Program-made: the position numbers and the translations under genes | Notes under the pieces: model-generated | Told to the model about the DNA's origin: nothing | What the model saw: the letters and a program-made list of their open reading frames with translations, nothing else | Databases searched by the model: none | Part shown: positions 42,538-52,098 of the stretch, in pieces | Layout: every line of letters starts with the position of its first letter | How positions within the stretch are numbered: position 1 is the first letter of the stretch | Origin: Bacteriovoracaceae bacterium | Lineage (GTDB): Bacteria > Bdellovibrionota > Bacteriovoracia > Bacteriovoracales > Bacteriovoracaceae | Reading direction: 5' to 3' | Length of the DNA stretch: 64,000 nt | NCBI GenBank assembly: GCA_947450475.1 | Contig: CANFVK010000001.1 | Coordinates: 744,001-808,000 of the forward strand

Positions 42538-43395
42538 TTATTTTTTACCAGCGTTAGCAGTTGCTTCGTCTACTTCTTTGAATGAAGGTCTAAATTCGCT
42601 AGGAATTCCTCTTCTGCCGAATTCAGCACAAACTTTAGCGTTAACACCTTTTGCGTAAGCCAGTAGACAAATTTTAGCAGTTGCAATGAATTGACTTTCT
42701 TCTTTCATTATCGATTCAATTTTGGCAACCAATGGTTGGATGTATCCATAGGAAAGCAAGATCCCAAGTAGGGTACCAACGAGAGCCGAGCCAACCGAGT
42801 GACCAATGACTTCCTTACCTTGATCAAGTTTACCCATTGTAATAACAACCCCAAGAACGGCCGCTACAATTCCTAAACCAGGCATCGCATCTCCCACTCT
42901 ATTCATAGTGGCCACAAGATGGTGCTCAGCCTCGTGAACGACCTCTAAATCTGAATTCATGAGTTCTTCAAGATCGTAGGGAGATAGAGAAGATGCAATT
43001 TGTACTTTAAGGGTGTCACAGATGAACTCAATTAAGTGATGATTGTGCAAAACAGCTGGATACCTTTTAAATATGTCTGAATTCTCAGGATTTTCAACAT
43101 GCGGTTCAATTGAAATGGGGTTGGCCGATGCCATTTTTATAAGCTCGAACATGCACTGTATGAGTTCAATATAAGCAGCTTTGTTAATTCCACTTCCTTT
43201 AAGAATTTGTAATATTCTTTGTATCATTTCTTTAATCATGTGTGTCGAGCAAGCAATGATTATGGTTCCAAGCGCGGATCCACCAATGATTAGAAACTCA
43301 AGAGGTTGTATGAGGGCAGCGATATTTCCGCCTTCTAATACAAAACCTACGACAACGCAGATAAGTACAAACACACAACCAACAATCGCAACCAT
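42538..43395 (-). CDS. motA: Flagellar stator protein MotA
   Basis: Proton-channel partner of MotB, 285 residues with four hydrophobic helices. Family landmarks: FLIIGGSALGTIIIA near the N-terminus, the conserved prolines in MPGLGIVAAVLGVVITM and in SYGYIQPLVAKIE, and the cytoplasmic loop between helices 2 and 3. A GGAGG ribosome binding site lies seven bases ahead. A sigma-28 promoter precedes it. Confidence 0.96.
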   Translation of the reverse strand: MVAIVGCVFVLICVVVGFVLEGGNIAALIQPLEFLIIGGSALGTIIIACSTHMIKEMIQRILQILKGSGINKAAYIELIQCMFELIKMASANPISIEPHVENPENSDIFKRYPAVLHNHHLIEFICDTLKVQIASSLSPYDLEELMNSDLEVVHEAEHHLVATMNRVGDAMPGLGIVAAVLGVVITMGKLDQGKEVIGHSVGSALVGTLLGILLSYGYIQPLVAKIESIMKEESQFIATAKICLLAYAKGVNAKVCAEFGRRGIPSEFRPSFKEVDEATANAGKK

Positions 43396-43423
43396 AAAAA
43401 ATCCTCCATAGAATTCTTATGAC

Positions 43424-43450
43424 TTATCGAATAGTTAAAAAATTTCTTTA
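43424..43450 (-). promoter_or_regulatory. Sigma-28 (FliA) promoter of motA-motB
   Basis: On the minus strand TAAAGAAA, an 11-base spacer and TTCGATAA match the FliA consensus (TAAAGTTT, 11 bases, GCCGATAA) at most positions with exact spacing. The -10 element lies 28 bases ahead of the motA ATG, so the leader is about 20 bases. It places motAB in the late flagellar class. Confidence 0.78.
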
Positions 43451-43494
43451 GTGATTTTGGTTTGTTACGAAATGATCCAAACTCTTTCTGTCGG

Positions 43495-44112
43495 CTATTC
43501 GTCCCACTCAACATCATCGTTAATGGTCACACCCGAAATAGTTCTTTCTTTTTCTTTTTTGATGAAAGGAAAGTTGATTTGGATAGTGTTTTGGTAGGTT
43601 TCTTCAAACGCAATGGTGATGGTTCGAGGAGAGTTATCAACTAGGATATTTCGATATTGACCGCTCTTGATTATTTCTAGTGCTGGATTTTCCGATGAAT
43701 CTTCCTCTTGCATTTCGAAAAGTGGACGATTTGAAGTATTTTTAACAATTAATGCTGCTTTGATTTTTTCTTTGGGAAGTTCACTGGTTAAATTCCATGA
43801 GCCCAGATGAAAATAATCTAGATAGAAAACTGATTTATCGTATTTTAATTTTCGTGGAATCATTAAAGATTGCATAAATTTTCTAGTCGATGGATCTTTC
43901 GCTTTTTTTGCCAATTTTTCGGCAAGGTGACCGTCTTCAACCCGAATGATATAAGCTCCTGGACTGCGAGTTGATTCGAATAATAGGTACTGGAATCCGA
44001 TACTAAAAAGGGTAAAAAGTTTCTGCTGGGGAAGATGAAGATGCCTGGAATCAGTCTCAATAAGGGTTTTTACGCCTTCGTAAAGATCTTGTTTGGTGAG
44101 ATCGTTGGACAT
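43495..44112 (-). CDS. Conserved soluble protein of unknown function
   Basis: 205 residues from the ATG at 44112, chosen because AAGGA lies 11 bases upstream; a TTG three codons earlier sits too close to that site. No signal peptide or membrane helix is visible. The central part (LHLPQQKLFTLFSIGFQYLL, KFMQSLMIPRKL) and an acidic C-terminus (TINDDVEWDE) give no family assignment. It precedes motA on the same strand but lies ahead of its sigma-28 promoter. Confidence 0.7.
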   Translation of the reverse strand: MSNDLTKQDLYEGVKTLIETDSRHLHLPQQKLFTLFSIGFQYLLFESTRSPGAYIIRVEDGHLAEKLAKKAKDPSTRKFMQSLMIPRKLKYDKSVFYLDYFHLGSWNLTSELPKEKIKAALIVKNTSNRPLFEMQEEDSSENPALEIIKSGQYRNILVDNSPRTITIAFEETYQNTIQINFPFIKKEKERTISGVTINDDVEWDE

Positions 44113-44260
44113 TGTATTCAAAATCCTTGAAAACTTACTGATTTACTCCAACCAAGTTTAAATTGGTTAGAAAAAAATTTTTAGAGAGTTTTTAAGATCT
44201 TGTCAATTTTTTTTATAATGCTAAGAGTTCATATTTTTTATCAAATGTATGTGTTCTTCA

Positions 44261-44289
44261 TTGACTCATCTCTCTAAATTTTTTATTAT
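44261..44289 (+). promoter_or_regulatory. Sigma-70 promoter of the elongation factor G gene
   Basis: TTGACT, a 17-base spacer and TATTAT; the start would be near 44296, about 70 bases ahead of the ATG at 44368. Two other AT-rich boxes (a TATAAT at 44214-44219) have weaker -35 partners. This supports strong expression. Confidence 0.62.
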
Positions 44290-44367
44290 CCGTCATTCTA
44301 TAAAACTTTGTAAATACTGTAATTTAATTTAGATAACCACTTTTTGGTTAAATTTTTGGAGATGATT

Positions 44368-46527
44368 ATGAAATTAATGGGCAGAACCAGAAACATTGGG
44401 ATCTCAGCTCACATCGATTCGGGAAAAACGACTTTAACAGAACGTATCCTGTTTTATTGTGACAAGATTCACAAAATCGAAGAAGTACGCGGCGGAGGTG
44501 CTGGCGCTACTATGGACCACATGGAACTGGAAAAAGAAAAAGGGATCACAATTACTTCAGCAGCTACAACGGTTTACTGGAAAGGTATTGAGGAAAAAGG
44601 AATCACTTTTGCTGAAGGCATAGATAAAGAATGTCGTATTAACATTATCGACACTCCAGGCCACGTTGATTTTACAGTAGAAGTTGAACGTTCACTGCGC
44701 GTTCTAGATGGAGCAATTTTAGTTCTTTGTTCGGTTTCAGGCGTTCAGTCTCAGTCAATTACTGTTGATAGACAAATGAAGCGTTACTCAGTTCCAAGAA
44801 TGGCTTTTTTGAATAAAATGGACCGGATGGGAGCTAACCCTCACAAAGGTGTTGCCGCTCTTAAGGAAAAACTATACCACAATGCTGTCTTAATGCAGTT
44901 GCCGATTGGTGCTGAAGAAAACTTTAAAGGTGTTGTTGATCTTATTACAAGAGAAGCTTATTTCTTCGATGGAGAAAACGGAGAAAAAATTAGAATTGAA
45001 CCAATTCCGGCCGACATGGTTGATGATGTTGAAGCGTTCAGAGAAAAACTTCTAGATGCTGCTTCTGAATTTGACGATGTTCTTGTTGAAAAAATTCTCG
45101 GTGGTGAAGAAGTTTCTGAAGCTGAAATTCATGAAGCGGTTAAAAAAGGTGTTCGTTCACTTAAGTTAACTCCAGTTTTTATGGGATCTGCTTTCAAAAA
45201 TAAAGGCGTTCAACTTCTTCTAAATGCTGTTGCAAGATACCTTCCATCTCCACTTACTTGTAAGAGACCAATTGCTATCGATAACGATACAAAGGAAAAA
45301 ATTGAACTAATTCCAGATGGCACTAAGCCCCTTGTTTGTATGGCGTTTAAGATTACAGACGAGCAATTTGGCCAGTTAACCTATACTCGTATTTACCAAG
45401 GTACTTTGAATAAAGGTGATACGATCACCAACACACGTACCAAGAAAAGAGTTCGCGTTGGGCGAATCGTTCGCATGAATGCTAACGATCGCGAAAACAT
45501 CGAATCGGTTGGATCTGGTGATATTATTGCTATCATTGGTATCGATTGTGCTTCAGGGGATACTTTTGTCGGTGACGATAAACTTGATCATTTATCTTGT
45601 GAAGGTATGCACGTTGCTGCAGCCGTTATCGAGTTATCAATTTCTGTAAAAGATAAAGATCAGCAAACTCGTCTTTCAAAAGGTCTACAAAGATTTATGA
45701 AAGAAGATCCAACTTTCCATGTTTTCACAGATGAAGAATCTGCCGAAACCCGTATTGCTGGGATGGGAGAACTACACTTAGAAATTTATGTTGAAAGATT
45801 AAAACGTGAATATAACTGTGATGTTCAAGTTGGAGCACCTCAAGTTAACTACAGAGAGACAATTAGAAACGAAGCGAAATTTGACTATCTTCATAAAAAG
45901 CAAACAGGTGGATCTGGTCAGTTTGGACAGGTCGTTGGTATGATTAAACCACTTCTGGAAGAAAATAAAGAAGACGAAAAACAAGTCTTTAAATTCTTCA
46001 ATGAAATTAAGGGTGGATCAATTCCAAACGAATTCATTGGTTCATGTGAAAAAGGATTTAATGATGTAATGGACAAAGGTCCGCTTGGTGCTTTCCCTTT
46101 AATAAACGTTGAAGTTTATCTTCAAGACGGGCGCTACCATGATGTTGACTCTTCAGACCTAGCTTTCCGAATTGCATCTAGAATGGCAATGAGACAAGCA
46201 GTAAAAGCTGCTAATCCAGTTATTCTAGAACCAATCATGAAAGTCGAAGTTGAAACTCCTGATGAATACCAAGGTGGAGTCATTGGGGATTTATCTTCAA
46301 GACGCGGAATCATTCAAGCTTCTGAATCTAACGATACTGGAGAAGTAACAATTAATGCTTTAATTCCACTCTCAGAAATGTTTGGTTATTCTACAGTTCT
46401 TCGCTCAATGTCTGCTGGTAAGGCTTCATATACAATGGAATTTGCAAAATATGCAGAATGTCCAAATAACGTAGCTGAAAAAGTTATTGCAGAAAGAAAA
46501 GATAAGCTAGCTTCACAAGCTGAATAA
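44368..46527 (+). CDS. fusA: Elongation factor G, mitochondrial-like (spd type)
   Basis: 719-residue translational GTPase. The start is the ATG at 44368, six bases after GGAG. G1 is [11 protein letters not shown]2 lies in [11 protein letters not shown]3 is DTPGHVDFT and G4 NKMD. The switch-I region [20 protein letters not shown] and the extended stretch after VYWKG (about 15 extra residues before INIIDTPG) resemble mitochondrial EF-G1 and the spd/deltaproteobacterial subgroup more than E. coli FusA (EVHDGAATMDWME). It may therefore be specialised in translocation or ribosome recycling and coexist with another EF-G copy outside the window. It stands alone, with its own promoter and terminator. 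Confidence 0.93.
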   Translation: MKLMGRTRNIGISAHIDSGKTTLTERILFYCDKIHKIEEVRGGGAGATMDHMELEKEKGITITSAATTVYWKGIEEKGITFAEGIDKECRINIIDTPGHVDFTVEVERSLRVLDGAILVLCSVSGVQSQSITVDRQMKRYSVPRMAFLNKMDRMGANPHKGVAALKEKLYHNAVLMQLPIGAEENFKGVVDLITREAYFFDGENGEKIRIEPIPADMVDDVEAFREKLLDAASEFDDVLVEKILGGEEVSEAEIHEAVKKGVRSLKLTPVFMGSAFKNKGVQLLLNAVARYLPSPLTCKRPIAIDNDTKEKIELIPDGTKPLVCMAFKITDEQFGQLTYTRIYQGTLNKGDTITNTRTKKRVRVGRIVRMNANDRENIESVGSGDIIAIIGIDCASGDTFVGDDKLDHLSCEGMHVAAAVIELSISVKDKDQQTRLSKGLQRFMKEDPTFHVFTDEESAETRIAGMGELHLEIYVERLKREYNCDVQVGAPQVNYRETIRNEAKFDYLHKKQTGGSGQFGQVVGMIKPLLEENKEDEKQVFKFFNEIKGGSIPNEFIGSCEKGFNDVMDKGPLGAFPLINVEVYLQDGRYHDVDSSDLAFRIASRMAMRQAVKAANPVILEPIMKVEVETPDEYQGGVIGDLSSRRGIIQASESNDTGEVTINALIPLSEMFGYSTVLRSMSAGKASYTMEFAKYAECPNNVAEKVIAERKDKLASQAE

Positions 46528-46551
46528 TCTTTTTGATTTATTACTTATTAT

Positions 46552-46583
46552 AAAAAAAAGGGCCTTGAAAGAGGCCCTTTTTT
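46552..46583 (+). terminator. Rho-independent terminator after the EF-G gene
   Basis: GGGCCT, a six-base loop and AGGCCC form a stem preceded by eight A residues and followed by six T residues. The symmetric A and T tracts let it act in both directions. Confidence 0.92.
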
Positions 46584-46649
46584 ATTTGTCAAAGATGGTT
46601 TATACCTTAATGTGTTAAATGTACTAATTATTTTTGAGTAGAGGTCCTT

Positions 46650-47555
46650 ATGATTGAAACTTCACAGCTTCAAACTTTAGTCGCAGTGACCAAAGCTAAA
46701 AGCTTTTCCAAGGCAGCTGAAGACCTTGGAGTGACCCAGTCTGCGATAAGTCAAAGTATAAAGAATCTAGAGAGTAAGTTGGATGTTAAAATATTTAAGC
46801 GTTCTGGAAAAAATGTTGTACTTACTCCTGAAGGAGAACGTCTTTATCAATTTGGATCACTTTTTCTATCCGAACTTCATGAAACTCTAGATCAAATTCA
46901 AAATGACAAAGACCAGATGAGAGGAAAAGTTCGGATAGGCACTCTTACTGGTATTGGAAAGAGTTGGCTCGCACACGAAATTGTGGATTACGCCAAAGAA
47001 AATCCCGATCTCAGGCTCTCCGTACGTTTGGGACACCAGGAAGACCTGATTAGCGATTTTGAAAATAACTTGCTTGATATACTTATACTTCCCGAAGATG
47101 AAATACCGTCACAAGGGGAAAGAGAATTTTTTGTAGAGGAAAAAGCTACGTTGGTTTTTCCAAAAGATAACAAAAGTTTTACTTTTACCGATAATTTAAC
47201 AATGTCTCAATTAGAGGAATTGCCAATCGTCCTTTTTGAAAAAGATGATCATCTTTTTTTCCGTTGGTGTCGAATTAAGTTTAAAGCTATACCTAAAAAA
47301 TTAAACATTCGCTTCATGGTCAATTCTCATGGCCATATCTTGCAAGCTGTTCATGAAGGTCTAGGAATTGCGGTTGTGCCAAATCATGTTTTAAATAGGT
47401 CATATTTTAAAGATAAAGTATCCACATTAGGAGGAGAATTCGAAGTTCCGTCTGGGAAGCTCTATATTGTTTATCAAAAAGAATCAGAGAATTTGGCCCG
47501 AATCAAAAATACAATTGAACGCTTACTTTCTCATCGAAATACATTTAAATCATGA
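46650..47555 (+). CDS. LysR-family transcriptional regulator
   Basis: A 301-residue regulator. The N-terminal winged helix-turn-helix is in FSKAAEDLGVTQSAISQSIKNLE (about 19-40), followed by an effector-binding domain of the type I periplasmic-binding fold, including VRIGTLTGIGKSWLA. It overlaps the pcnB/cca gene by four bases (ATGA), unusual because LysR genes usually lie divergent to their targets. The ligand is unknown. Confidence 0.9.
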   Translation: MIETSQLQTLVAVTKAKSFSKAAEDLGVTQSAISQSIKNLESKLDVKIFKRSGKNVVLTPEGERLYQFGSLFLSELHETLDQIQNDKDQMRGKVRIGTLTGIGKSWLAHEIVDYAKENPDLRLSVRLGHQEDLISDFENNLLDILILPEDEIPSQGEREFFVEEKATLVFPKDNKSFTFTDNLTMSQLEELPIVLFEKDDHLFFRWCRIKFKAIPKKLNIRFMVNSHGHILQAVHEGLGIAVVPNHVLNRSYFKDKVSTLGGEFEVPSGKLYIVYQKESENLARIKNTIERLLSHRNTFKS

Positions 47556-48769
47556 ATATAACTTTGACTTTTTCTCCTCAATTAATCCAATTGTTAATGG
47601 AAATTCAGTCTCATGGTTTTAGGCTCTGCTTGGTAGGGGGAGCACCAAGAGATTTTTTAATAAATGGAACTCATTCAAAGGATCTGGATTTTGAAGTTAG
47701 AGTTAAAGTTAAAGAAAATGAGTTAGTTGATTGGAAATTGCGTTTTAATGAATTAATTCATTTTTTGAGGATAGAAAAAAAACTAAATGTCGTAGAGTTG
47801 CCGTATTTGATAGTGAAGATTAATTTTGAAGATTACACGCTAGAAATATCTTCTCCTAGAATTGAAAAATTTCAGCTATTGAATTTTACCCATCATAATT
47901 TTGAAGCCACAATTGATCCTTTATTAAGTTATGAAGAATCTTTTAAACGCAGAGATTTTACCATTAATGCGATAGGGGTTGAATTAGACATTACATCTCA
48001 TCTTTTAAATGAAAATTGGATTGATCCATTCAATGGTAAAAATGATATAAAAAATAACTTACTAAGAGCGATAGATGAAAGTTTTTTTAAAGATTCAGTT
48101 CGTTTTTTGAGACTTATCAGATTTTCAATTAAATTAAGTTTTTCTATTGAGAAAAGCATCTTAGATAATCTGCATGAATTTAACTTAGTTGATTTGTCAA
48201 AATATCATTTTACCAAAGAAGCCTTCAAGACAGATTTCAGTAAGTTTTTAAATACCTTTAATTTTTTTGTGAAGACCTATAGCTTAAAAGTACCGAATGA
48301 TTATGCTTTGTTTTTAAATTATTTTTTTCCAGAAAATGAAATAAATTCAATAGAACAAGTTTTATCTTTTCTTTATTTTCAAGATCAAGCCAATGGCCAA
48401 AAAGTGCTAAGATTTTTTAATCTTTCTCCAAAAATGCTCCTTGATTTGGAATCTTTTATTCAATCCTTGGCTTACATGAAAGTTTTTGATTCTGCTGAAG
48501 TTAGTAAAATATTAACTTTGCCAATTGAGGAGGGATTAAGTAATGAAATTTTTAAGCACGCTAAAAATATAAATGACAAACAACAGTGGTTTAATAATAC
48601 AAAATTTCAATCTGAAGATTTAACTTGTTGGGCTTTCTCACCATCTGACTGGGCCAATATTGTCGTACTAGATCATGAGATTGAAAAAATAACACCTTCT
48701 TTGAGATCATATTATCGCTATTATAAAGCTTTAAAAATTAAAATAGGGGGGATGCTTGCACGAGATTAG
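47552..48769 (+). CDS. CCA tRNA nucleotidyltransferase / poly(A) polymerase family protein
   Basis: A 405-residue class II nucleotidyltransferase. The head carries LVGGAPRDFLINGTHSKDLDFEVR with the catalytic acidic pair DLD, then FKRRDFTINAIG, IDPFNG and RFLRLIRFS, all typical of CCA-adding enzymes and PcnB. Bacterial CCA-adding enzymes add CCA to tRNA 3' ends; PcnB adds poly(A). Length and the weak C-terminal region do not separate the two. It overlaps the LysR and GNAT genes at both ends. Confidence 0.87.
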   Translation: MNITLTFSPQLIQLLMEIQSHGFRLCLVGGAPRDFLINGTHSKDLDFEVRVKVKENELVDWKLRFNELIHFLRIEKKLNVVELPYLIVKINFEDYTLEISSPRIEKFQLLNFTHHNFEATIDPLLSYEESFKRRDFTINAIGVELDITSHLLNENWIDPFNGKNDIKNNLLRAIDESFFKDSVRFLRLIRFSIKLSFSIEKSILDNLHEFNLVDLSKYHFTKEAFKTDFSKFLNTFNFFVKTYSLKVPNDYALFLNYFFPENEINSIEQVLSFLYFQDQANGQKVLRFFNLSPKMLLDLESFIQSLAYMKVFDSAEVSKILTLPIEEGLSNEIFKHAKNINDKQQWFNNTKFQSEDLTCWAFSPSDWANIVVLDHEIEKITPSLRSYYRYYKALKIKIGGMLARD

Positions 48770-49295
48770 AACTATTTCTTATTTAAAGAATCATCATCTT
48801 TTGCCAAAATTTCTCCAACAAGTAGAGGACATATTTTTTGTTTCTTCATCTGTAAAAACTTTTGACTCTGAGCAGCGCCGGCGTGACTTCTTTAACAGAT
48901 GGTGTGGAAGTTACATGAGCTTATTCCCTGATGATTTTTATCTTATGATAGATAATGATCAAGTTTTAGGTTATCTCTGTGGCTGCAAGAATACTTTGGA
49001 CTCACTAAGTGTTCTAGATATTCCAGGGCTTTCTCTTTTTTCTCAAGAATTTCTAAATTTTCCGGCCCATTTTCATATAAATTTTAATTCTACCCAGAGA
49101 GGGAAAGGTCTTGGAAGTCAAATGGTTAGCCTGTTTTTACAAGATTGCTCTAAGTTGAAAATTCCTGGAGTTCATATCATAACTTCGCCAGAGGCTTTAA
49201 ATGTTAGTTTTTATAAAAAATTAGGTTTTGTTAATAACGTTGAAAAAATTTTCAATGGTAGAGTTCTTTTTTTTATGGGTGTTTTTCTAGGCTAG
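48756..49295 (+). CDS. GNAT-family N-acetyltransferase
   Basis: A 179-residue acetyltransferase. The acetyl-CoA binding motif A is NSTQRGKGLGSQMV (about 118-131) and motif B ends in ALNVSFYKKLGFVN. It starts at TTG (GGGGGG six to seven bases ahead) and overlaps the preceding gene by 14 bases. The N-terminal domain (about 1-80) is of unclear type. The substrate is unknown. Confidence 0.82.
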   Translation: MHEIRTISYLKNHHLLPKFLQQVEDIFFVSSSVKTFDSEQRRRDFFNRWCGSYMSLFPDDFYLMIDNDQVLGYLCGCKNTLDSLSVLDIPGLSLFSQEFLNFPAHFHINFNSTQRGKGLGSQMVSLFLQDCSKLKIPGVHIITSPEALNVSFYKKLGFVNNVEKIFNGRVLFFMGVFLG

Positions 49296-49420
49296 ACTCT
49301 TAGTAGATGACCTAGAGACTTCGTCTATTGAAGCCGATAGTGGTTTTCCATTTAGTTTTATGCTATTCTAATTTTAGGGGGTCTTTGGTTAGAGTTTATC
49401 AATAGCAAGGAAGTTTGAAA

Positions 49421-49843
49421 ATGGTCGATTTACATTCTATTCTAGCTGAACATCGTTCTAAAGATAAACTAGACTCTTCCGCAAAAATGGTTGGAGAAAT
49501 AGTTCCGCCGACTACTTCTGAAATTCCAGATATTTTTTTTGATAAAGTTATCGTTGATTTTAAGTTAAATCGCATTGAAATTTTGGTTTTGATGTATATT
49601 TATCGAAGAGTTTGGTGTTTTCCTAACTTGCATCGGTCTCATGGTATTTCTCAAATGATGTCCCATACTGAAATGGCTAAAAATTTAGGGTTGGCGATTG
49701 AGGATATTTACTCGGCATTAAGAAAGCTTGAGGAGTATGAAATGATTAAAACAATTCGAGCTGGTCAGTATTTTTCTCGCCGTTATTTTTCTAAAGAATT
49801 AGATGCTCAGTTTAAACAAAATTATGACGATTTTGAGATCTAA
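49421..49843 (+). CDS. Winged-helix protein of unknown function
   Basis: 140 residues from the ATG at 49421, seven bases after AAGGAAG; a TTG two codons earlier is too close to that site. Residues 40-115 look like a winged helix-turn-helix (LNRIEILVLMYIYRRVWCF; HTEMAKNLGLAIEDIYSALRKLEEYEMIK), as in replication-initiation or regulatory proteins. Its end holds basic and aromatic residues (GQYFSRRYFS). It stands between a GNAT gene and a DUF3050 gene. Confidence 0.75.
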   Translation: MVDLHSILAEHRSKDKLDSSAKMVGEIVPPTTSEIPDIFFDKVIVDFKLNRIEILVLMYIYRRVWCFPNLHRSHGISQMMSHTEMAKNLGLAIEDIYSALRKLEEYEMIKTIRAGQYFSRRYFSKELDAQFKQNYDDFEI

Positions 49844-49870
49844 TTTTTGTCTAAATCAGTCTTACAAAAC

Positions 49871-49899
49871 TTAACTTTATTATTCATCTTACATATTGT
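49871..49899 (+). promoter_or_regulatory. Possible promoter of the DUF3050 gene
   Basis: TTAACT, a 17-base spacer and TATTGT, in an AT-rich gap. Both boxes are moderate matches. Confidence 0.35.
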
Positions 49900-49939
49900 T
49901 ATATATAAATAATTATTTTTATAACACAAGGATTTTGGC

Positions 49940-50683
49940 GTGAATAATTTTATTGGCAATTCCGAACTTACTTCATTACATTTGTATCTTACCAATCATT
50001 CCATGTATAAAAAAATTAACTCTTTTAAAAATTTGAAAATTATGATGGAATCTCACGTTTTTGCAGTTTGGGATTTCATGTCTTTATTAAAAAGACTCCA
50101 AAAAGACATTACCTGTGTAGATATTCCCTGGCGTCCGAGTCCTTACCCTAAAAAACTAGTAAGGTTGATAAATGAAATTGTCCTTGGAGAAGAAAGTGAT
50201 TTAGACCGGCAGGGAATTGCATCTGATCACTTCACACTGTACTTAAAGGCGATGGATGAGGTTGGTGCGAGTACCAAGAGAATAGAAACATTTTTAATAA
50301 ATTTAGAACTTGAGGGTCTTTCAAATGCGGAGAGGCTTTTTGTAGAATTTAATTTAAATTTGGCATTACACGGGGATATTCATGAAGTTGCAGCAGCTTT
50401 TTTCTTTGGCCGTGAAAAACTAATACCTGACATGTTTACTTCGATTCTTATTGATTTGGAAAATAATTTAGAGCAAAACGAACAATCGTCTTACCCAAAT
50501 TTAAAATACTATTTAGAGCGTCATGTTGAGATTGATGGTGGCGAACACTCTCACTTGGCGCAAGATTGTCTCGAAATTCTTTGTGGTAATGATGTAAATA
50601 AATGGAATAAGGCATATGCTGCAGGGATAAAATCACTTCAACTCAGAGCAGATCTATGGAATGAAGTTGAATGTAATTTTTAA
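49940..50683 (+). CDS. DUF3050 (heme-oxygenase-like fold) protein
   Basis: A 247-residue protein matching the DUF3050 family: MESHVFAVWDFMSLLKRLQ (about 34-52), LINEIVLGEESDLD (about 75-88) and HFTLYLKAMDEVGA. The family has a heme-oxygenase/TENA-like helical fold with conserved His and Glu residues that could bind a di-metal site: HVFAVWD, RLFVEFNLNLALHGD, HVEIDGGEHSHLA. The reaction is unknown; relatives carry out N-oxidation or oxygenation. It starts with GTG, eight to nine bases after AAGG. Confidence 0.88.
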   Translation: MNNFIGNSELTSLHLYLTNHSMYKKINSFKNLKIMMESHVFAVWDFMSLLKRLQKDITCVDIPWRPSPYPKKLVRLINEIVLGEESDLDRQGIASDHFTLYLKAMDEVGASTKRIETFLINLELEGLSNAERLFVEFNLNLALHGDIHEVAAAFFFGREKLIPDMFTSILIDLENNLEQNEQSSYPNLKYYLERHVEIDGGEHSHLAQDCLEILCGNDVNKWNKAYAAGIKSLQLRADLWNEVECNF

Positions 50684-50750
50684 GCATTCTCAATTTTAAA
50701 TCTAAAAATCATATTTTCTTACACTATTCCTCATTTGAAATAAAAAATCC

Positions 50751-50769
50751 TATAATGAATGACATTCAT
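50751..50769 (+). promoter_or_regulatory. -10 box overlapping a 15-bp palindrome, upstream of the secreted 413-residue gene
   Basis: TATAAT at 50751-50756 runs into ATGAATG-A-CATTCAT (50755-50769), a perfect palindrome with a single central base. An operator at that position would block RNA polymerase. There is no clear -35 box at 17 bases. The gene then has a full AAGGAGG ribosome binding site. Confidence 0.5.
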
Positions 50770-50789
50770 GATTTTTCAAGGAGGAAAGG

Positions 50790-52031
50790 ATGAAGGCCAT
50801 ATCTCTCATAATGGGATTTCTTTGTGTATTTGCACTAAGCTCTCAGTCAGTAAACGCTAAAACAGCAGATTCATTTTTTAAACGCTTTCAGATTGTTAGA
50901 TCTACTGATGGTAAATTAATTGGAATTAGGGACAGAACTCTTCCCGTGAAGTTTTCTGTTGCTCCCTACGTTAAAATGATCAAGTCTCAGTTATTAAATG
51001 AGCAGTCGTTGATTAACAATCTTCAGTTAAACGGAGAATACGATTCTGAAGTAATGAATGTTCTAAATGAAGATAGAGTACAGGATTTCTCAGGAAATCA
51101 GGCTGCTTTTGATGAGAATGCTAATATTGTGTTAGATTCACTAAAAAAATTAGCTGAATTAAACGTAGATCAAGTTTTCTCTCATCCGGCTTTTGAAGAA
51201 GTTGTTAGTAAGTACCAGGACAAAATGACTGAGGCAATTTTGCTACTAGATCCTACAATGGTTGCAAATGTTAACGATTCTTCATATTTCTACAAAAAAA
51301 ATGTCACTTATAAAGCTGTTACATGGGGATTAGATTTTGCACGTAAACGATTATCTAGCATCCCAATATTAAACACAGTTAGCCATGTTATTGTTCAAGT
51401 TGAAAGTTTAATTACAGAGAGACGTCAATTTCACCAAAATATGCTTTTACATTACTTAGAAAATTTCAAAGAAGAAGAATTAGGTCTTACTCATGATGAG
51501 GTTAATTTGATTTGGTCTTCAATTTATGAATCCCGTATTCAGTGGTTTGCTTTCTGGGAATCAAATGCAGCTAAAGCCAATTGGGCGAAATATGGAGTTA
51601 ACAATTTTTACTTAAATTATAGAAATGCAACTAACACTCTAAAATCTGCTCAAAAAATGTACTCTGAAGTTAACGAGAGAATGAATTTTTCATTCCAAAA
51701 AGTTACTTTTAATAACGAAAAGGTTGTTGTGAATCTCTTCGACAAAGAAAGTATGTTTCAAAATAGACCCGCCATTGCATTTAATTATGATAAGCCATCT
51801 CAAATTGTTAGAAAGCGTATTATGTTAAATATAGCTCAACTGGGTTTGAGTTTTGTTCCAATGAGTGCATTTATAAAGGACACTGCTAACTCCTTCATTA
51901 AGTCGTTCTACCAGCAACAGAAGATTACTGAAGGCGCACTTTATGGATATTTTGAATCGATTGAAGACCCAAGAGGTGCGCAGCTAGTTAAAGCTCAATA
52001 CCTAAATCCTTTTGACAACCTAGCAATTTAA
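50790..52031 (+). CDS. Secreted protein of unknown function
   Basis: A 413-residue protein with a signal peptide (MKAISLIMGFLCVFALSSQSVNA). The mature part is mixed, with aromatic-rich segments (YFYKKN, FYLNYRN) and helices (LLHYLENFKEEELG), and no cysteine. It seems soluble and periplasmic or exported. I recognise no family. The very strong ribosome binding site and operator-like palindrome suggest conditional high expression. Confidence 0.78.
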   Translation: MKAISLIMGFLCVFALSSQSVNAKTADSFFKRFQIVRSTDGKLIGIRDRTLPVKFSVAPYVKMIKSQLLNEQSLINNLQLNGEYDSEVMNVLNEDRVQDFSGNQAAFDENANIVLDSLKKLAELNVDQVFSHPAFEEVVSKYQDKMTEAILLLDPTMVANVNDSSYFYKKNVTYKAVTWGLDFARKRLSSIPILNTVSHVIVQVESLITERRQFHQNMLLHYLENFKEEELGLTHDEVNLIWSSIYESRIQWFAFWESNAAKANWAKYGVNNFYLNYRNATNTLKSAQKMYSEVNERMNFSFQKVTFNNEKVVVNLFDKESMFQNRPAIAFNYDKPSQIVRKRIMLNIAQLGLSFVPMSAFIKDTANSFIKSFYQQQKITEGALYGYFESIEDPRGAQLVKAQYLNPFDNLAI

Positions 52032-52071
52032 ATAATTTAACTAGTTGTTTTCCTTTCTTTCCAGAGATTTA

Positions 52072-52098
52072 GTAAGCCTGTATTAATTACAGGCTTAC
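52072..52098. repeat. 11-bp perfect inverted repeat between secreted-protein and protease genes
   Basis: GTAAGCCTGTA, a five-base loop and TACAGGCTTAC. The stem extends further with CAGAG at 52062-52066 and CTCTG at 52100-52104. No T-run follows on the plus strand. It lies 41 bases after the 413-residue gene and 60 bases before the protease start, so it is either a terminator of the first gene or a stable 5' structure of the second. Confidence 0.7.

Noticed and set aside
44191..44219. TATAAT at 44214 as main EF-G promoter
   Set aside because: The -35 position reads TTTAAG, much poorer than the TTGACT-17-TATTAT found 47 bases downstream.
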